A stretch of 64,000 nt of DNA, taken from the NCBI GenBank assembly GCA_028290405.1, contig JAQGJX010000103.1, positions 1 through 64,000 of the forward strand, given 5' to 3'. Both the position numbers and the translations under genes were made by a program. Positions within the stretch are counted from its first letter, which is position 1. Every line of letters begins with the position of its first letter. Source of the DNA: Hyphomicrobiales bacterium (GTDB taxonomy: Bacteria; Pseudomonadota; Alphaproteobacteria; Rhizobiales; Beijerinckiaceae). The notes below the pieces were generated by a model that saw nothing but the letters and a program-made list of their open reading frames with translations, had not been told where the DNA came from and did not search any database. This document shows, piece by piece, positions 46,934 to 58,972 of this stretch.

Positions 46934-47467
46934 TCATTTACCGGCCTTGGCGCGCTCGACGGCTTCCAGGATGATCTCCTGAGCCTTGGCAGAGTCGCCC
47001 CACCCGAGCACCTTCACCCATTTGCCCTGTTCCAGATCCTTGTAATGGGTAAAAAAATGCTCGATCTGCTGAAGCGTGATCGCGGGCAGGTCCGAGTAGT
47101 TCTGCACGCCCTCGTAGCGGCGCGTCAGCTTGGACGAGGGAACGGCGATGATCTTCTCGTCCCCGCCAGCCTCGTCTTCCATCAGAAGGACGCCCACGAC
47201 GCGGCAACTCATCACCGCGCCCGGAATAATGGCGCGCGTATTTGCAACGATGACGTCGCAAGGATCGCCGTCGCTGGAGAGCGTATGCGGAATAAACCCG
47301 TAATTCCCCGGATAGCGCATAGCCGTGTAGAGGAAGCGGTCTACGATCAGGGCGCCGGAAGCCTTGTCCATCTCGTACTTGATGGGTTCGCCCCCGATCG
47401 GCACTTCGATGACGACGTTCACTTCTTTCGGCGGATTAGCCCCGATGGAGATGGCTTCGAGTCGCAT
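46934..47467 (-). CDS. ppa: Inorganic pyrophosphatase
   Basis: [44 protein letters not shown]. Confidence 0.97.
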   Translation of the reverse strand: MRLEAISIGANPPKEVNVVIEVPIGGEPIKYEMDKASGALIVDRFLYTAMRYPGNYGFIPHTLSSDGDPCDVIVANTRAIIPGAVMSCRVVGVLLMEDEAGGDEKIIAVPSSKLTRRYEGVQNYSDLPAITLQQIEHFFTHYKDLEQGKWVKVLGWGDSAKAQEIILEAVERAKAGK

Positions 47468-47555
47468 GCAAAACTCCGTTAGCGTTCGTGCAGCGTTAAG
47501 GCGCTAGACCTGCTGCGACAAGTGAGACTTTGTTGGTAGCGATCTTCGCAGCCGC

Positions 47556-48062
47556 TCACGCGAACCCAAATGCGATCCGCTCGCGCACGTCAGGGCCAAA
47601 GCGCTCCTCCGCCCGCCTGATTTCCACGCCGCCCAGCCGTGTATAAAAGTCGAGCGCGGGCTGGTTGTCGGCCAGCGCCCAAACGACTGAGCCGGCGTAG
47701 CCATGCGCGACGAGGTCGCGACGGGCCGCATTGAACAGCCGGCGGCCAAATCCCACTCCCTGACACTCAGGCAGCAGATAAAGTTCGAAAATCTCGCCCC
47801 CGAACGGGATGGCGGGCAGCCGATTTTTCCCATAGCTCACGTAACCGACGATACACTCGTCAAATTCCAGAACTAGCAAACCTGATCGGCGGGCGATGGC
47901 GGATCGCCACCAGGCAGGTCCTCGCCTGGCGATCATTCGCTCCAACTCACGGCCCGGAATGATCCCCCGATACGCCGAACGCCATGCGGCGTCATGGACA
48001 TCGGCGATTTCGTCGGCGTCCGAACTGGAGGCGTGCCGAATGGTGATGACTATGTCGTCCAT
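47556..48062 (-). CDS. GNAT family N-acetyltransferase
   Basis: IFELYLLPECQGVGFGRRLFNAARRDLVAHGYAGSVVWAL; start could also be 48092. Confidence 0.9.
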   Translation of the reverse strand: MDDIVITIRHASSSDADEIADVHDAAWRSAYRGIIPGRELERMIARRGPAWWRSAIARRSGLLVLEFDECIVGYVSYGKNRLPAIPFGGEIFELYLLPECQGVGFGRRLFNAARRDLVAHGYAGSVVWALADNQPALDFYTRLGGVEIRRAEERFGPDVRERIAFGFA

Positions 48063-48175
48063 AGATCGAAATTCTATGGCCACGAAGGTCAACGCTGCAA
48101 GGACATTCCGGACCGGTCTCTACGCATGGAGAGACGACAAATCCTACGGCCGCTTACGGATGATCTCCATGAAAA

Positions 48176-48250
48176 TGGAGCGGGCGAAGGGATTCGAACC
48201 CTCGACCCCAACCTTGGCAAGGTTGTGCTCTACCACTGAGCTACACCCGC
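48176..48250 (-). tRNA. tRNA-Gly (GCC anticodon), CCA encoded
   Basis: Reverse complement GCGGGTGTAGCTCAGTGGTAGAGCACAACCTTGCCAAGGTTGGGGTCGAGGGTTCGAATCCCTTCGCCCGCTCCA folds as a cloverleaf. Confidence 0.97.
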
Positions 48251-48435
48251 ATCCGATGCGCAAGCAGTGCGCAACGGCTATATGCCGGAAACGAAACCCA
48301 GATGCAAGACCGGTTGGAGACGGAATTTGCAGCGTCAGAAAGATTACGGTTGCCGTGAAGCCTGATGCACCCCACTTTCTCACCAAATGGACAAATCGGC
48401 GGCATTGGTTGCAGCGCGCCGTGACGGAGAATGCG

Positions 48436-49347
48436 ATGGCGGCGGCAATGGACACACTCGGCGGGACCTTGGCGGCGTCAGCCGGCGATTCGATCAAGGA
48501 AACAACCACAGCCAGCTTCCGCGCAGACGTCATCGCGGAATCCGCCACCCGCCCGGTTCTGGTGGACTTCTGGGCGCCGTGGTGCGGACCTTGCAAGCAG
48601 CTGACCCCGGTCATTGAGAAAGTCGTCAAAGCGGCCGGCGGGAAGGTCGTGCTGGTGAAAATGAACATCGACGACCACCCCCAGATCGCAGGGCAGCTTG
48701 GCATTCAGTCGATTCCGGCTGTCATCGCCTTCCAGAAGGGGCAACCCGTCGACGGCTTCATGGGCGCCTTGCCGGAAAGCCAGATCAAAACGTTCATCGA
48801 GCGCTTGGTGGGCCCGCTGACCAGCCCGATCGAAGATATCCTCGCCGACGGCGAGGCGGCGCTTGCGGAAGGCGATCTGGAGGCGTCTTTGGCAGCGTTC
48901 CAGGCCGGCGTCGCTCATGACCCTGCGGATGCGAGACCGCTGGGCGGACTCGTGCGGGCGCTTGTGCTTGGAGGCGACACACAAGGCGCCCGTGCGGCGC
49001 TGGAGAGTTTCACAGGTCATGAAGAACATGCCGCCATCAAAGCCGCGCGCGCGGCCTTGGAGCTGGCGGAGCAGGCGTCGTCCCTCGGCGACCTTGGGGA
49101 TTTGAGAGATCGCGTCGCCGCCTCGCCTGAAAACAATGAGCTTCGGTTCGAACTCGCGCTCGCGCTGAACGCCGAAGGCAAGCGTAGCGACGCCGCCGAC
49201 GCGCTCCTGGAACTGATCCGCCGCGACAGGTCCTGGAACGACGACGGGGCGCGCAAGCAGTTGATCCAGTTTTTCGAGGCGTGGGGACCAATGGACCCGG
49301 CGACAATCGCGGCGCGCCGCAAGCTTTCCGCTATTCTCTTTTCTTGA
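48436..49347 (+). CDS. Thioredoxin with C-terminal TPR region (CnoX/YbbN-like)
   Basis: VLVDFWAPWCGPCKQLTPVIEKVVKAAGGKVVLVKMNIDDHPQIAGQLGIQSIPAV plus C-terminal TPR-like region. Confidence 0.93.
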   Translation: MAAAMDTLGGTLAASAGDSIKETTTASFRADVIAESATRPVLVDFWAPWCGPCKQLTPVIEKVVKAAGGKVVLVKMNIDDHPQIAGQLGIQSIPAVIAFQKGQPVDGFMGALPESQIKTFIERLVGPLTSPIEDILADGEAALAEGDLEASLAAFQAGVAHDPADARPLGGLVRALVLGGDTQGARAALESFTGHEEHAAIKAARAALELAEQASSLGDLGDLRDRVAASPENNELRFELALALNAEGKRSDAADALLELIRRDRSWNDDGARKQLIQFFEAWGPMDPATIAARRKLSAILFS

Positions 49348-49370
49348 TCAGGCAATCATCAGGTGCTCGG

Positions 49371-50039
49371 ATGACGATGAAGCGCACGTTCGACGATATC
49401 GATGCGTTACCCCGGGTGCTTCCGGTTTTTCCGTTGGCGGGAGCCGTCGTTCTGCCGCGAGGTCAGTTGCCGCTGAACATTTTCGAGCCGAGATATCTCG
49501 CCATGGTGGACGACGCGCTGAAAGCGAACCGGCTGATCGGCATGATCCAACCCGATGAGAAAGCGTTCGTTTCTGGCCCCAGTCCTGCGCTGCATCACGT
49601 CGGCTGCGCTGGTCGCATCACGCAACTCGCGGAAATGAGCGACGGGCGTTATGTCATCACTCTCACGGGCGTAGCGCGGTTCGACGTGGCCGAAGAGTTG
49701 CGGGTGACGACCCCCTACCGCCAATGCGCCGTTAGTTTCGAGCGCTTCGCGGGCGATCTGCTTCCTCGTCCCGAAAACGATGGCGTCGACAGGGAAAGCG
49801 TACTGCGGACGTTGCGGCTTTTTGCGGACACCAACCGACTGAAGCTCGAATGGAGCGAAATCGATCATGCGCCCAACGAAGCGCTCGTGAACGCGTTGTC
49901 CATGATGAGCCCTTTCAGCCCGGGCGAGAAGCAAGCGCTGCTTGAGGCCGCAGATTTGAAAACACGCGCCGAAGTCCTTGTCGCCATCACGGAAATAGAA
50001 ATGGCGCGGGACGCCGGCGGACGAACGCCGCTGCAGTAG
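49371..50039 (+). CDS. LON peptidase substrate-binding domain protein
   Basis: LPVFPLAGAVVLPRGQLPLNIFEPRYLAMVDDALKANRLIGMIQP. Confidence 0.94.
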   Translation: MTMKRTFDDIDALPRVLPVFPLAGAVVLPRGQLPLNIFEPRYLAMVDDALKANRLIGMIQPDEKAFVSGPSPALHHVGCAGRITQLAEMSDGRYVITLTGVARFDVAEELRVTTPYRQCAVSFERFAGDLLPRPENDGVDRESVLRTLRLFADTNRLKLEWSEIDHAPNEALVNALSMMSPFSPGEKQALLEAADLKTRAEVLVAITEIEMARDAGGRTPLQ

Positions 50040-50069
50040 GATCGCGCAGGTCCATGAGGCTGGAATCGC

Positions 50070-50339
50070 ATGCCTGACGCCCCCACACGATCGTCGGAAC
50101 CGTCGAGGGTCGATCCACGGCTGCTTGAAATCCTCGTCTGCCCAGTTTGCAAGGGGCCCCTGGAGTACGACGCAGTCCGCCAGGAACTCATCTCGAGAAC
50201 CTCCCGGATCGCTTTTCCGATTCGGGACGGCATTCCGATCATGCTGCCTGAAGAAGCGCGCGTTTTCGACTTGGAGCGGGAGGGTCAGGCGCTGAAAAGC
50301 CGGGGCGAGCCGGGCGATACGCCGGACGCCTCGCGCTGA
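50070..50339 (+). CDS. Trm112 family protein
   Basis: [51 protein letters not shown]. Confidence 0.93.
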   Translation: MPDAPTRSSEPSRVDPRLLEILVCPVCKGPLEYDAVRQELISRTSRIAFPIRDGIPIMLPEEARVFDLEREGQALKSRGEPGDTPDASR

Positions 50340-51493
50340 AAGAAACGCTTTACCCCATCCAGTCTGTCAACCGCCGCCAATCCTGCGTCGCGCATCAGCC
50401 GAACCGGCGCGACGTCCAACGCAAACAGACGGTGCATCAGGTCAAAGCTCGCCGCGTTGAACGCAGAATCAAACCGCCGCGCCGTCTGATAGTTCGAGAG
50501 CAGATCTGGCGAACCGACGTCCAGCCCCAGCCGTGCCTGATCCATGATCAGGTCCGCCAACCATCCGGCGTCTCTAAAGCCGAGGTTGAGGCCTTGGCCT
50601 GCTAGCGGATGAACCCGGTGCGCCGCATCTCCCACCAAGGCTAACCGCGGGGCGACGAAGGTGCGCGCCAATTGAAACGCCAGATCGAAGCTTGCAGGCC
50701 CTTCCTCGACTGCGAAAGCGCCGAGTTGGAAACCTGCCCTGCGCTCCATCTCCTGAAGGAATTCGTCCTTCGGCGATGACAGCAGCCGTTGCGCGACGTC
50801 CGTCGGCTCGGTCCAGACCAGGGAAGAGCGGCGGCCACGCAGCGGCAGCAAGGCAAATGGACCGCCGGGAAGAAAGTGCTGCGTGGCGCAGCCCAGGTGA
50901 TCACGCTCGTGCGCGATGGTCGCCACGATGGCTTTTCGCCCATAGGGCCATTTCAGGACGTCGATTCCCGCGGACTTCCTGACCAGAGACCCGGCCCCGT
51001 CAGCGGCGATCACCAGCCTTGCCTGAATGGTTTCGCCGGCATCCGTCTCGACCAGAGCCGCATGGTTCTGATCGGAATATGCGACGATTCGCTGGCTAAA
51101 AATCTCAACCCCCGATGCGGCGGCGCAAGCGGCAAGTTGGGCTTCGAGATCGCGATGGAACACCAAATGGGCGAGAGGACCGCCCGCTGCGGGCTCCGCG
51201 CCGAACTGCAACGATGTGGATCTTACGCAGTCCTCCAGACGCGAGTCCGAGATCTGCATCGTCAATATTGGCGACGCCAAACTCTCAAGTTTGGACCAAG
51301 CGCCAAGATGCTCAAGCATCCGGCGGGGACCCGGCGCCAAAGCTGACGCGCGAAAACCGCCCCGCGGCTGCCCCTTGTGAGGATCAAAGAGCCCCACTCG
51401 GAGCGCGCCCCCGGACAGTCGCCGCAACGCGAGAGCGACGGTAAGGCCCGTGGCGCCGCCGCCGGCGATCGCAATGTCGAACATCGGCTGCAA
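50285..51493 (-). CDS. UbiH/UbiF/COQ6 family FAD-dependent hydroxylase (ubiquinone biosynthesis)
   Basis: [51 protein letters not shown]. Confidence 0.94.
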   Translation of the reverse strand: MQPMFDIAIAGGGATGLTVALALRRLSGGALRVGLFDPHKGQPRGGFRASALAPGPRRMLEHLGAWSKLESLASPILTMQISDSRLEDCVRSTSLQFGAEPAAGGPLAHLVFHRDLEAQLAACAAASGVEIFSQRIVAYSDQNHAALVETDAGETIQARLVIAADGAGSLVRKSAGIDVLKWPYGRKAIVATIAHERDHLGCATQHFLPGGPFALLPLRGRRSSLVWTEPTDVAQRLLSSPKDEFLQEMERRAGFQLGAFAVEEGPASFDLAFQLARTFVAPRLALVGDAAHRVHPLAGQGLNLGFRDAGWLADLIMDQARLGLDVGSPDLLSNYQTARRFDSAFNAASFDLMHRLFALDVAPVRLMRDAGLAAVDRLDGVKRFFQREASGVSPGSPRLFSA

Positions 51494-51651
51494 GTCTCCG
51501 CTCCGCCAGCGCCACCCGGGGCGCTCGCCCCAGTCTCAATTAAGCGAGCGCGGGCTATCTTTCCAGATGACGCAAGGAGGTTGAGACGATCAGGCTGGAC
51601 ATACTAGAAGCGGCTGGGGACGGCGACAGCTCGCCGCGGAAAGGCGCATCA

Positions 51652-52506
51652 ATGGATCTCGTGTCTCTTTTCAGTGTGGCGGGACAGGCTGGCGCGGCGT
51701 TCACCGGCGTGAGCCCGCCCACGACCCGGGGCCGGATCTTCGGCGGCCTGGTGGTCGCCCAAGCGCTTGTCGCCGCTCGGAGAACGGTTGCTGACCGCCC
51801 CATTCACTCGCTTCACGCCTACTTCTTGAGACCTGGCGATCCGCTGCACGATGTCGAATATCGCGTCGAGATGCTGCGGGACGGCGGCAGTTTCTCTGCG
51901 CGGCGTGTGTCAGCCGTTCAAAGTGGTCGAGTGATCTTCGAAATGATGGCGTCATTTCAAGCGTACGAACCAGGGCTGGAGCACTCTTTCTCCAAGCCCG
52001 ACGTCCCCGGGCCCGATGAACTCGAGAGCCTCGAGCGCATTGGAACGAGGCTAGGCGACCAATTACCGGACGGACTTCGCTCCTACTTCGCGCGAAAGGG
52101 ACCGGTTGAGCTTCGCCCCGTCGATATAGCCAGATACGTCTCTGGTCCCGAAGCACGCGCCGCGGAGCCGAAGCAGGCCCTATGGGTGAGATGCGTGGAG
52201 CCCATCCCGCAAGATGAGTGTATGCAGGCGGCTACGCTCGCCTACATTTCCGACATGACGCTTCTTGACTGCGCCCTCGTGGCTCATGGACGAACCGTCT
52301 TTGAGGGCACAGTTCAGGCCGCGAGCATCGACCATGCGATCTGGTTCCTAAGGCCGTTCAATCCAAACGATTGGCACCTGTATTCGCAGGAAAGCCCCGC
52401 GGCCATTTCAGGGCGAGGACTGGCGCGAGGCTCGCTCTTCACCGCCGGTGGCGACTTGGTGGCTTCCATAGTCCAGGAAGGTCTCATTCGTCCGCGCCAT
52501 CCTTGA
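51652..52506 (+). CDS. tesB: Acyl-CoA thioesterase II
   Basis: GRIFGGLVVAQALVAARRTV; SLHAYFLRPGDP; two hotdog repeats. Confidence 0.94.
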   Translation: MDLVSLFSVAGQAGAAFTGVSPPTTRGRIFGGLVVAQALVAARRTVADRPIHSLHAYFLRPGDPLHDVEYRVEMLRDGGSFSARRVSAVQSGRVIFEMMASFQAYEPGLEHSFSKPDVPGPDELESLERIGTRLGDQLPDGLRSYFARKGPVELRPVDIARYVSGPEARAAEPKQALWVRCVEPIPQDECMQAATLAYISDMTLLDCALVAHGRTVFEGTVQAASIDHAIWFLRPFNPNDWHLYSQESPAAISGRGLARGSLFTAGGDLVASIVQEGLIRPRHP

Positions 52507-52652
52507 GCGACTGGCCAAAGATGGACAAAACTTAGGCGCCTATGTTTGCGTCGGGCTGCAATTTTTTTGAGCAAAAAAAGAAATTACGTAAGCTTACCTG
52601 CGAAAGAGGCCTGATTCATTCAGGTTTTGCGCCGGTTGCCCCGCAAGCAAAC

Positions 52653-53114
<462 letters not shown>

Positions 53115-53146
53115 CACAAGTTTCAACCCTTTCGGGAGTTCACATA

Positions 53147-54637
53147 ATGACCTTGGAATTTGTACGTAAAAAAGGGGTGGGAGCCGCACTGGCGGTGGCC
53201 GCGATCGGCATGGTCGCCATGGCGTCTCAGGCCTTTGCGCAGACCCCCACGCCGCCAGTGCCCAACAAGGGCGACACCGCCTGGATGCTGATCTCTTCGG
53301 TGCTGGTCCTAATGATGTCCATTCCGGGTCTGGCGCTGTTTTATGGCGGTCTTGTCCGCACGAAAAACATGCTCTCGATCCTCACCCAGGTCTTCATGAT
53401 CGTGTCGCTCGTCGGCGTAATCTGGGTGCTCTACGGGTACTCGCTCGCCTTCACGAACGGCGGCAGCCTCAACGATTACGTGGGCGGCTTCTCCAAAGCC
53501 TTCCTGATGGGCGTCACGCCCGAATCCGTCGCCGCCACCTTCTCCAATGGCGTCGTGATCCCTGAGCTGGCCTACATGATCTTCCAGGCGACATTCGCCT
53601 GCATCACGCCGGCTCTCATCGTGGGCGCTTTCGCTGAACGCGTGAAGTTCTCCGCGCTCCTGCTGTTCGTGGCTCTCTGGGTCACCTTCGTCTATTTCCC
53701 CATCGCCCACATGGTCTGGTACTGGGGCGGCCCGGATGCGATCGGCGACGCCGCAAAGGCGCTTGCTGCCGCCACTGACGAAGCGGCCAAGAAGGCGGCT
53801 CAGGTCAAGCTCGACGAAATCAAGGCGGACGCTGGTTTGCTGTTCCAGTGGGGCGCGCTCGACTTCGCTGGCGGCACGGTCGTTCACATCAACGCCGGCA
53901 TCGCCGGTCTGGTGGGCGCGGTCATGATCGGAAAGCGCATCGGTTATCCGCGCGAGATGATGGCTCCCCACTCGCTGACGATGACCATGATCGGCGCCTC
54001 TCTGCTCTGGGTGGGTTGGTTCGGCTTCAACGCCGGCTCCAACCTCGAAGCGAACGGAACCGCCGCTCTGGCCTTCGTGAACACTTTCGTGGCCACGGCA
54101 GCCGCGGCTCTCTCTTGGCTGTTCGCCGAGTGGGGCGCCAAGGGCAAGCCGTCGCTGCTGGGCATGGTGTCTGGCGCGGTTGCGGGTCTTGTCGCCATCA
54201 CCCCAGCCTCCGGATTTGCGGGCCCCATGGGCGCGCTGGTCCTGGGCCTTCTCGCCGGCGTCGTCTGCTTCTTCTTCGTCGCCACGGTGAAGAACAAACT
54301 TGGCTATGACGACTCGCTCGACGTGTTTGGCATCCATTGCGTCGGCGGCATTCTCGGCGCCCTCGCGACGGGCATTCTGGTCAACCAGGCGCTCGGCGGT
54401 GTCGGCATCCCCGACTACGAGAGCAAGCCGGGTGAGTTGGCGGTCGGCGCTTACGAGCTCAGCGCCGCTTTCCTCGCCCAGGTCAAAGCCGTCGCCCTGA
54501 CCATCGTCTGGTCTGGCGTGGGTTCCGCGATCCTCTTCAAGGTCGTTGACCTCGTGATCGGCCTCCGGGTGGCTCCGGATCAGGAGCGCGAAGGTCTCGA
54601 CGTCGCCGAGCATGGCGAGCGCGCTTACAACCTCTGA
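53147..54637 (+). CDS. amtB: Ammonium transporter
   Basis: Signal peptide then multiple TM; WGALDFAGGTVVHINAGIAGLVGA; DVFGIHCVGGILGALATGI. Confidence 0.97.
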   Translation: MTLEFVRKKGVGAALAVAAIGMVAMASQAFAQTPTPPVPNKGDTAWMLISSVLVLMMSIPGLALFYGGLVRTKNMLSILTQVFMIVSLVGVIWVLYGYSLAFTNGGSLNDYVGGFSKAFLMGVTPESVAATFSNGVVIPELAYMIFQATFACITPALIVGAFAERVKFSALLLFVALWVTFVYFPIAHMVWYWGGPDAIGDAAKALAAATDEAAKKAAQVKLDEIKADAGLLFQWGALDFAGGTVVHINAGIAGLVGAVMIGKRIGYPREMMAPHSLTMTMIGASLLWVGWFGFNAGSNLEANGTAALAFVNTFVATAAAALSWLFAEWGAKGKPSLLGMVSGAVAGLVAITPASGFAGPMGALVLGLLAGVVCFFFVATVKNKLGYDDSLDVFGIHCVGGILGALATGILVNQALGGVGIPDYESKPGELAVGAYELSAAFLAQVKAVALTIVWSGVGSAILFKVVDLVIGLRVAPDQEREGLDVAEHGERAYNL

Positions 54638-54656
54638 AGCTGGAACAATGAATGCG

Positions 54657-54680
54657 ACGGCGCCCCTCGCGGGGCGCCGT
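54657..54680 (+). terminator. Intrinsic terminator after amtB
   Basis: ACGGCGCCCC-TCGC-GGGGCGCCGT then TTGCGTTT. Confidence 0.85.
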
Positions 54681-54801
54681 TTGCGTTTCAGGGCTCCACA
54701 AGGTTAAACAGCCGTTAACCTGCCCCGGCTAGCTTCGACTCGATGTTCAACAGGCTGCGTCCCGTACCCTGCCGAACGCCGAGGGCCGCGACGGTCAGTT
54801 C

Positions 54802-57327
54802 ATGCGCACCACGACATTCTCCGCCTTTGACCGAATCCCCGACGCGGCGCGCCTCTATATCGCGCGGCGAGCGGCCGAACTTGCCGGGGCCTGCATTGTG
54901 GCGATCGCCATTGCGATCGCGCTCTCGCTGGCGACATGGTCGGCCTACGATCCCAGCCTCAACTACGCCGCGGATGGTTCGGTTCGGAATCTGCTTGGCT
55001 CCCCTGGAGCCCTTCTGGCTGACCTCATCATGCAGATGTGGGGCATCAGCGCTTTGGTGCTGTTCGCGCCGGTCGCCTATTGGGGCTGGCTGCTGCTCAC
55101 CCATCGCAGGCTGGACCGGGTCGTAACCCGTGTGTTCCTTCTGCTCTGCGGCTCGATCTGCGCCGCCGGGCTGGCGTCCCTTCTGCCAGTGACGGACCGT
55201 TGGCCAATGCCCACCGGATTAGGCGGCGTTATTGGCGACGCGGCGCTCGCCCTGCCCCGGCTGATCCTCGGCACGTTCAGCGCAGGCATGGTGGTCGTCG
55301 TCTTGGTGTTTGGCATTTGCACGATCGTTTCGCTCTCAGCCGCATCAAGCTCGGTCGCTCCTCTAGACGAGGCGGAGGATTCAAGGCTCGGGCGGCAAGC
55401 AACCCAGAGCCAGCGCTCCTCCGAGGAAGAAGACGAAGCCGGCGAGCCTTCGCTTGCGCTTGTGTCGCTAGGAGCGGCCGTCCATGCCGCCATCAGCGTC
55501 AAAACGCGACTGAAGCGGTTGCTTGATCGATTCCGCCAAAGCGAACACCCGCGCGCTGTCTCGCCAGCGCCAGCGCGTGATCGCAATGAACTACGCCGCG
55601 AACCCGTGTTCGAGGACCAGTTCGCGCCGCGCTCAAGAGATCAGGCCCCCTCCCCGGTTGCGGCGCCGAGGACCGAACTTGCGCCTCAGCCGGACACGCA
55701 CCGGGTCGTGGAACCCGGCCCCACCCCAATCAAGCCAGGCAAGCGCGCCGTTCGGGAGGCGCAACCCTCGCTTCTCAAGGAGGACGCGTTCGAATTGCCG
55801 CCGCTTGCGCTCCTGACCGAGCCGAAGAAAAGCGCTGTTGGCACGTTGTCGGCGGATTCTCTTGAACAGAACGCCCGCCTGCTCGAAGGCGTGCTCGACG
55901 ACTTCGGCGTCAAGGGCGACATCATCAATGTGCGCCCGGGGCCTGTCGTCACCCTTTACGAACTTGAGCCTGCCCCTGGCATCAAGTCTTCAAGGGTGAT
56001 TGGACTTGCGGACGATATCGCGCGCTCCATGTCGGCGATCTCGGCCCGAGTCGCCGTGGTGCAGGGCCGCAACGCAATCGGGATTGAACTTCCAAACCAG
56101 AGGCGCGAAACCGTGTTTCTGCGCGAGCTCGTCGCGTCGGAAGATTTCGAAAAGACAAAGCACAAACTGGCGATCGCGCTCGGCAAGACGATCGGCGGCG
56201 AACCCGTCATCGTGGATCTGGCGCGTATGCCGCATCTACTGGTCGCGGGCACGACCGGCTCCGGAAAGTCGGTCGCCATCAACACGTTCATTCTGTCGCT
56301 GCTCTACCGGCTGAAGCCCGAAGAATGCAAGTTGATCATGGTCGATCCCAAGATGCTTGAGTTGTCCGTCTACGACGGCATTCCCCATCTGCTGACCCCC
56401 GTCGTCACCGACCCCAAGAAGGCGGTGGTCGCGCTGAAGTGGGCGGTCCGGGAGATGGAAGACCGCTACAAGAAAATGTCAAAAGTCGGCGTCAGGAACA
56501 TCGACGGCTTCAACGCCCGTGTCGCCGAAGCGCAGAGCAAAGGCGAGGTGATCTCACGCACGGTGCAGACAGGCTTCGACCGGCATACCGGCGAGGCCAT
56601 CTACGAACGCGAAGAGATGGTCCTTGCGCCCCTGCCCTACATCGTCGTCATTGTGGATGAGATGGCTGACCTGATGATGGTCGCCGGGAAGGACATTGAA
56701 GGCGCAATCCAGCGCCTGGCGCAGATGGCGCGAGCAGCCGGAATCCATCTCATCATGGCCACCCAGCGCCCTTCGGTGGACGTCATCACCGGCACCATCA
56801 AGGCGAATTTTCCGACGCGCATTTCATTCCAGGTCACCTCGAAAATCGATAGCCGCACGATCCTCGGAGAACAGGGCGCAGAACAACTATTGGGTCAGGG
56901 CGACATGCTCTACATGGCCGGCGGGGGCCGCATCTCACGTGTCCACGGCCCTTTCGTGTCGGACAGCGAGGTTGAGAAGATCGTCGCGCATCTGAAGACT
57001 CAGGGCCATCCGGAGTATCTTGAAGCCATCACCGCCGACGATGGCTTTGATCCAGACGCCGTCGCAGACGCCCTGTCTCCCGGAACGATGGATTCGGAGG
57101 AAGCCGGCGATCTTTACGACCGCGCGGTGGCGATTGTCCTTCGGGATGGCAAGTGCTCGACGAGCTACATACAACGCCGTCTATCGGTCGGCTATAACAA
57201 GGCCGCCTCGCTGGTGGAGCGCATGGAGACCGAGGGAGTCGTAGGACCGGCCAACCATGCGGGCAAGCGAGAGATTCTCGTCGGCGGCGCCGTGGACCGC
57301 GGCGCGTTCGAACTCCGGGAAGACTGA
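54802..57327 (+). CDS. ftsK: DNA translocase FtsK
   Basis: Four N-terminal [52 protein letters not shown]-terminal gamma domain. Confidence 0.96.
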   Translation: MRTTTFSAFDRIPDAARLYIARRAAELAGACIVAIAIAIALSLATWSAYDPSLNYAADGSVRNLLGSPGALLADLIMQMWGISALVLFAPVAYWGWLLLTHRRLDRVVTRVFLLLCGSICAAGLASLLPVTDRWPMPTGLGGVIGDAALALPRLILGTFSAGMVVVVLVFGICTIVSLSAASSSVAPLDEAEDSRLGRQATQSQRSSEEEDEAGEPSLALVSLGAAVHAAISVKTRLKRLLDRFRQSEHPRAVSPAPARDRNELRREPVFEDQFAPRSRDQAPSPVAAPRTELAPQPDTHRVVEPGPTPIKPGKRAVREAQPSLLKEDAFELPPLALLTEPKKSAVGTLSADSLEQNARLLEGVLDDFGVKGDIINVRPGPVVTLYELEPAPGIKSSRVIGLADDIARSMSAISARVAVVQGRNAIGIELPNQRRETVFLRELVASEDFEKTKHKLAIALGKTIGGEPVIVDLARMPHLLVAGTTGSGKSVAINTFILSLLYRLKPEECKLIMVDPKMLELSVYDGIPHLLTPVVTDPKKAVVALKWAVREMEDRYKKMSKVGVRNIDGFNARVAEAQSKGEVISRTVQTGFDRHTGEAIYEREEMVLAPLPYIVVIVDEMADLMMVAGKDIEGAIQRLAQMARAAGIHLIMATQRPSVDVITGTIKANFPTRISFQVTSKIDSRTILGEQGAEQLLGQGDMLYMAGGGRISRVHGPFVSDSEVEKIVAHLKTQGHPEYLEAITADDGFDPDAVADALSPGTMDSEEAGDLYDRAVAIVLRDGKCSTSYIQRRLSVGYNKAASLVERMETEGVVGPANHAGKREILVGGAVDRGAFELRED

Positions 57328-57401
57328 GCACGAACGGGCGCCGAACCTTCGCCACATATGTTGCGTTACATGCGCTGCCGAACTTTGCCGGAGATCCAGG
57401 T

Positions 57402-58091
57402 ATGCTTGATCGAATTGCCCTCGCGCTAGCGGCCGCGGTCGTGTCGCAAGGCTTCGCTTGGGCCCAAGGGGCTCCGATTCAACTGGGCAAACCGGCCGCA
57501 CCGGCCGCTGCCGCCATTCAGAACGCCGCCTCGCCGGCGCGCGTGGCGAGTCCGGACGCGGCGACGGCGGTGCGGCGCGCAAACGCCTTTTTCAACGGAA
57601 TTACGACCTTGGTCGGCGATTTCGTCCAGACGAGCGCCGATGGGCGGCGCGTGAACGGGAAGCTCTACCTTCAGAAGCCAGGCCGCCTCAGGTTCGAATA
57701 CGCGCAGCCTTCTCCGCTCGAAATCGTCGCGGACGGAACCAGCGTCGCCATACGCAACCGCAAGCTCAATACGCAGGACGTTTATTTCATTTCCCAGACG
57801 CCGCTGAAATTCCTGCTCAAGCAGAACCTGGATTTGGCTCGCGACACGAAAATCCTTGATGTCTCCAGCCAGCCCAACGCGACCTCCATCAAGATCGAAG
57901 ACAAGGCTACGTTGGGCGGCACGTCGCGCATTACCCTGACGTTCAGGAACGATGATTTCACTCTGACCAGATGGTCCGTGAACGACCCTCAGGGCAATGA
58001 CACGCATGTTGTCCTGGCGAACATTGACACGAACCAGAAGCCGGATGGATCAATGTTCCGGATCAACTACGAACGTCAGGACAGCAATTAG
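57402..58091 (+). CDS. lolA: Outer-membrane lipoprotein carrier protein LolA
   Basis: Signal peptide; GDFVQTSADGRRVNGKLYLQKPGRLRFEYAQPSPLEIVADGTSVAI. Confidence 0.93.
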   Translation: MLDRIALALAAAVVSQGFAWAQGAPIQLGKPAAPAAAAIQNAASPARVASPDAATAVRRANAFFNGITTLVGDFVQTSADGRRVNGKLYLQKPGRLRFEYAQPSPLEIVADGTSVAIRNRKLNTQDVYFISQTPLKFLLKQNLDLARDTKILDVSSQPNATSIKIEDKATLGGTSRITLTFRNDDFTLTRWSVNDPQGNDTHVVLANIDTNQKPDGSMFRINYERQDSN

Positions 58092-58162
58092 GCGGCGCTT
58101 CTGTGCGCGCTTGATGCAGCGGAGGAGTCGTGCGAGCACTGGCCCTGAAGCAGGGGTCAGCG

Positions 58163-58972
58163 ATGCGAATAGCGACTTGGAACATCAATTCGGTGCGGCT
58201 GCGGATCGGCCTGGTGGAGCGGTTTCTGGAATCGCATTCGCCAGACGTGCTGTGTCTCCAGGAAATCAAGTGCCGCGAGGCTGAGTTCCCGTCCGCAGCC
58301 TTCAGGAAACTTGGCTATCATCACATCGCGCTGAACGCTCAGAAGGGCTACCACGGGGTAGCGACTATTTCGCGGCTTCCTTTGAGCGCAATCCACGCAC
58401 GTTCCTTCTGCGAAAAGGATGACGCGCGGCACGTGTCTACCCAGGTCATGGCGCCGTCGGGCTCACCGTTCACTATCCATAATTACTATGTGCCCGCCGG
58501 CGGCGACGTCGCGGACCGCGAGGTGAACCCCAAGTTCGCCCACAAGCTTGATTTCCTTGATGAGATGGCGAGTTGGAGCAAGGCGGACCGAATCGCGGAC
58601 GGCGACTCTATCTTGGTGGGAGACCTGAACGTCGCCCCGTTGCAGAACGACGTTTGGAGCCATAAGGCGCTCCTGTCGGTCGTGAGCCACACTCCTGCGG
58701 AAGTCGAGCGCCTGCAGGCGATCCTTGGCGCGGGGCCTTGGTTGGATGCAATCCGCCATTTCCGTCCAGAACCGGAACGCCTGTTCACGTGGTGGAGCTA
58801 TCGCTCCCCGAACTGGCAGGCAGCCGACAAGGGGCGTCGCCTGGATCATGTGTGGCTGAGCCGCTCATTGCAGCCGCTCCTCGCCAAGATGGAGATCGTG
58901 AAGGACGCGCGCAGCTGGGAGCGCCCGTCGGATCACGTTCCGGTCATTGTCGATTTGACTCAGACTTCCTGA
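58163..58972 (+). CDS. xthA: Exodeoxyribonuclease III
   Basis: MRIATWNINSVRLRIGLVERFLESHSPDVLCLQEIKC; WWSYRSPNWQAADKGRRLDHVWLS. Confidence 0.95.
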   Translation: MRIATWNINSVRLRIGLVERFLESHSPDVLCLQEIKCREAEFPSAAFRKLGYHHIALNAQKGYHGVATISRLPLSAIHARSFCEKDDARHVSTQVMAPSGSPFTIHNYYVPAGGDVADREVNPKFAHKLDFLDEMASWSKADRIADGDSILVGDLNVAPLQNDVWSHKALLSVVSHTPAEVERLQAILGAGPWLDAIRHFRPEPERLFTWWSYRSPNWQAADKGRRLDHVWLSRSLQPLLAKMEIVKDARSWERPSDHVPVIVDLTQTS

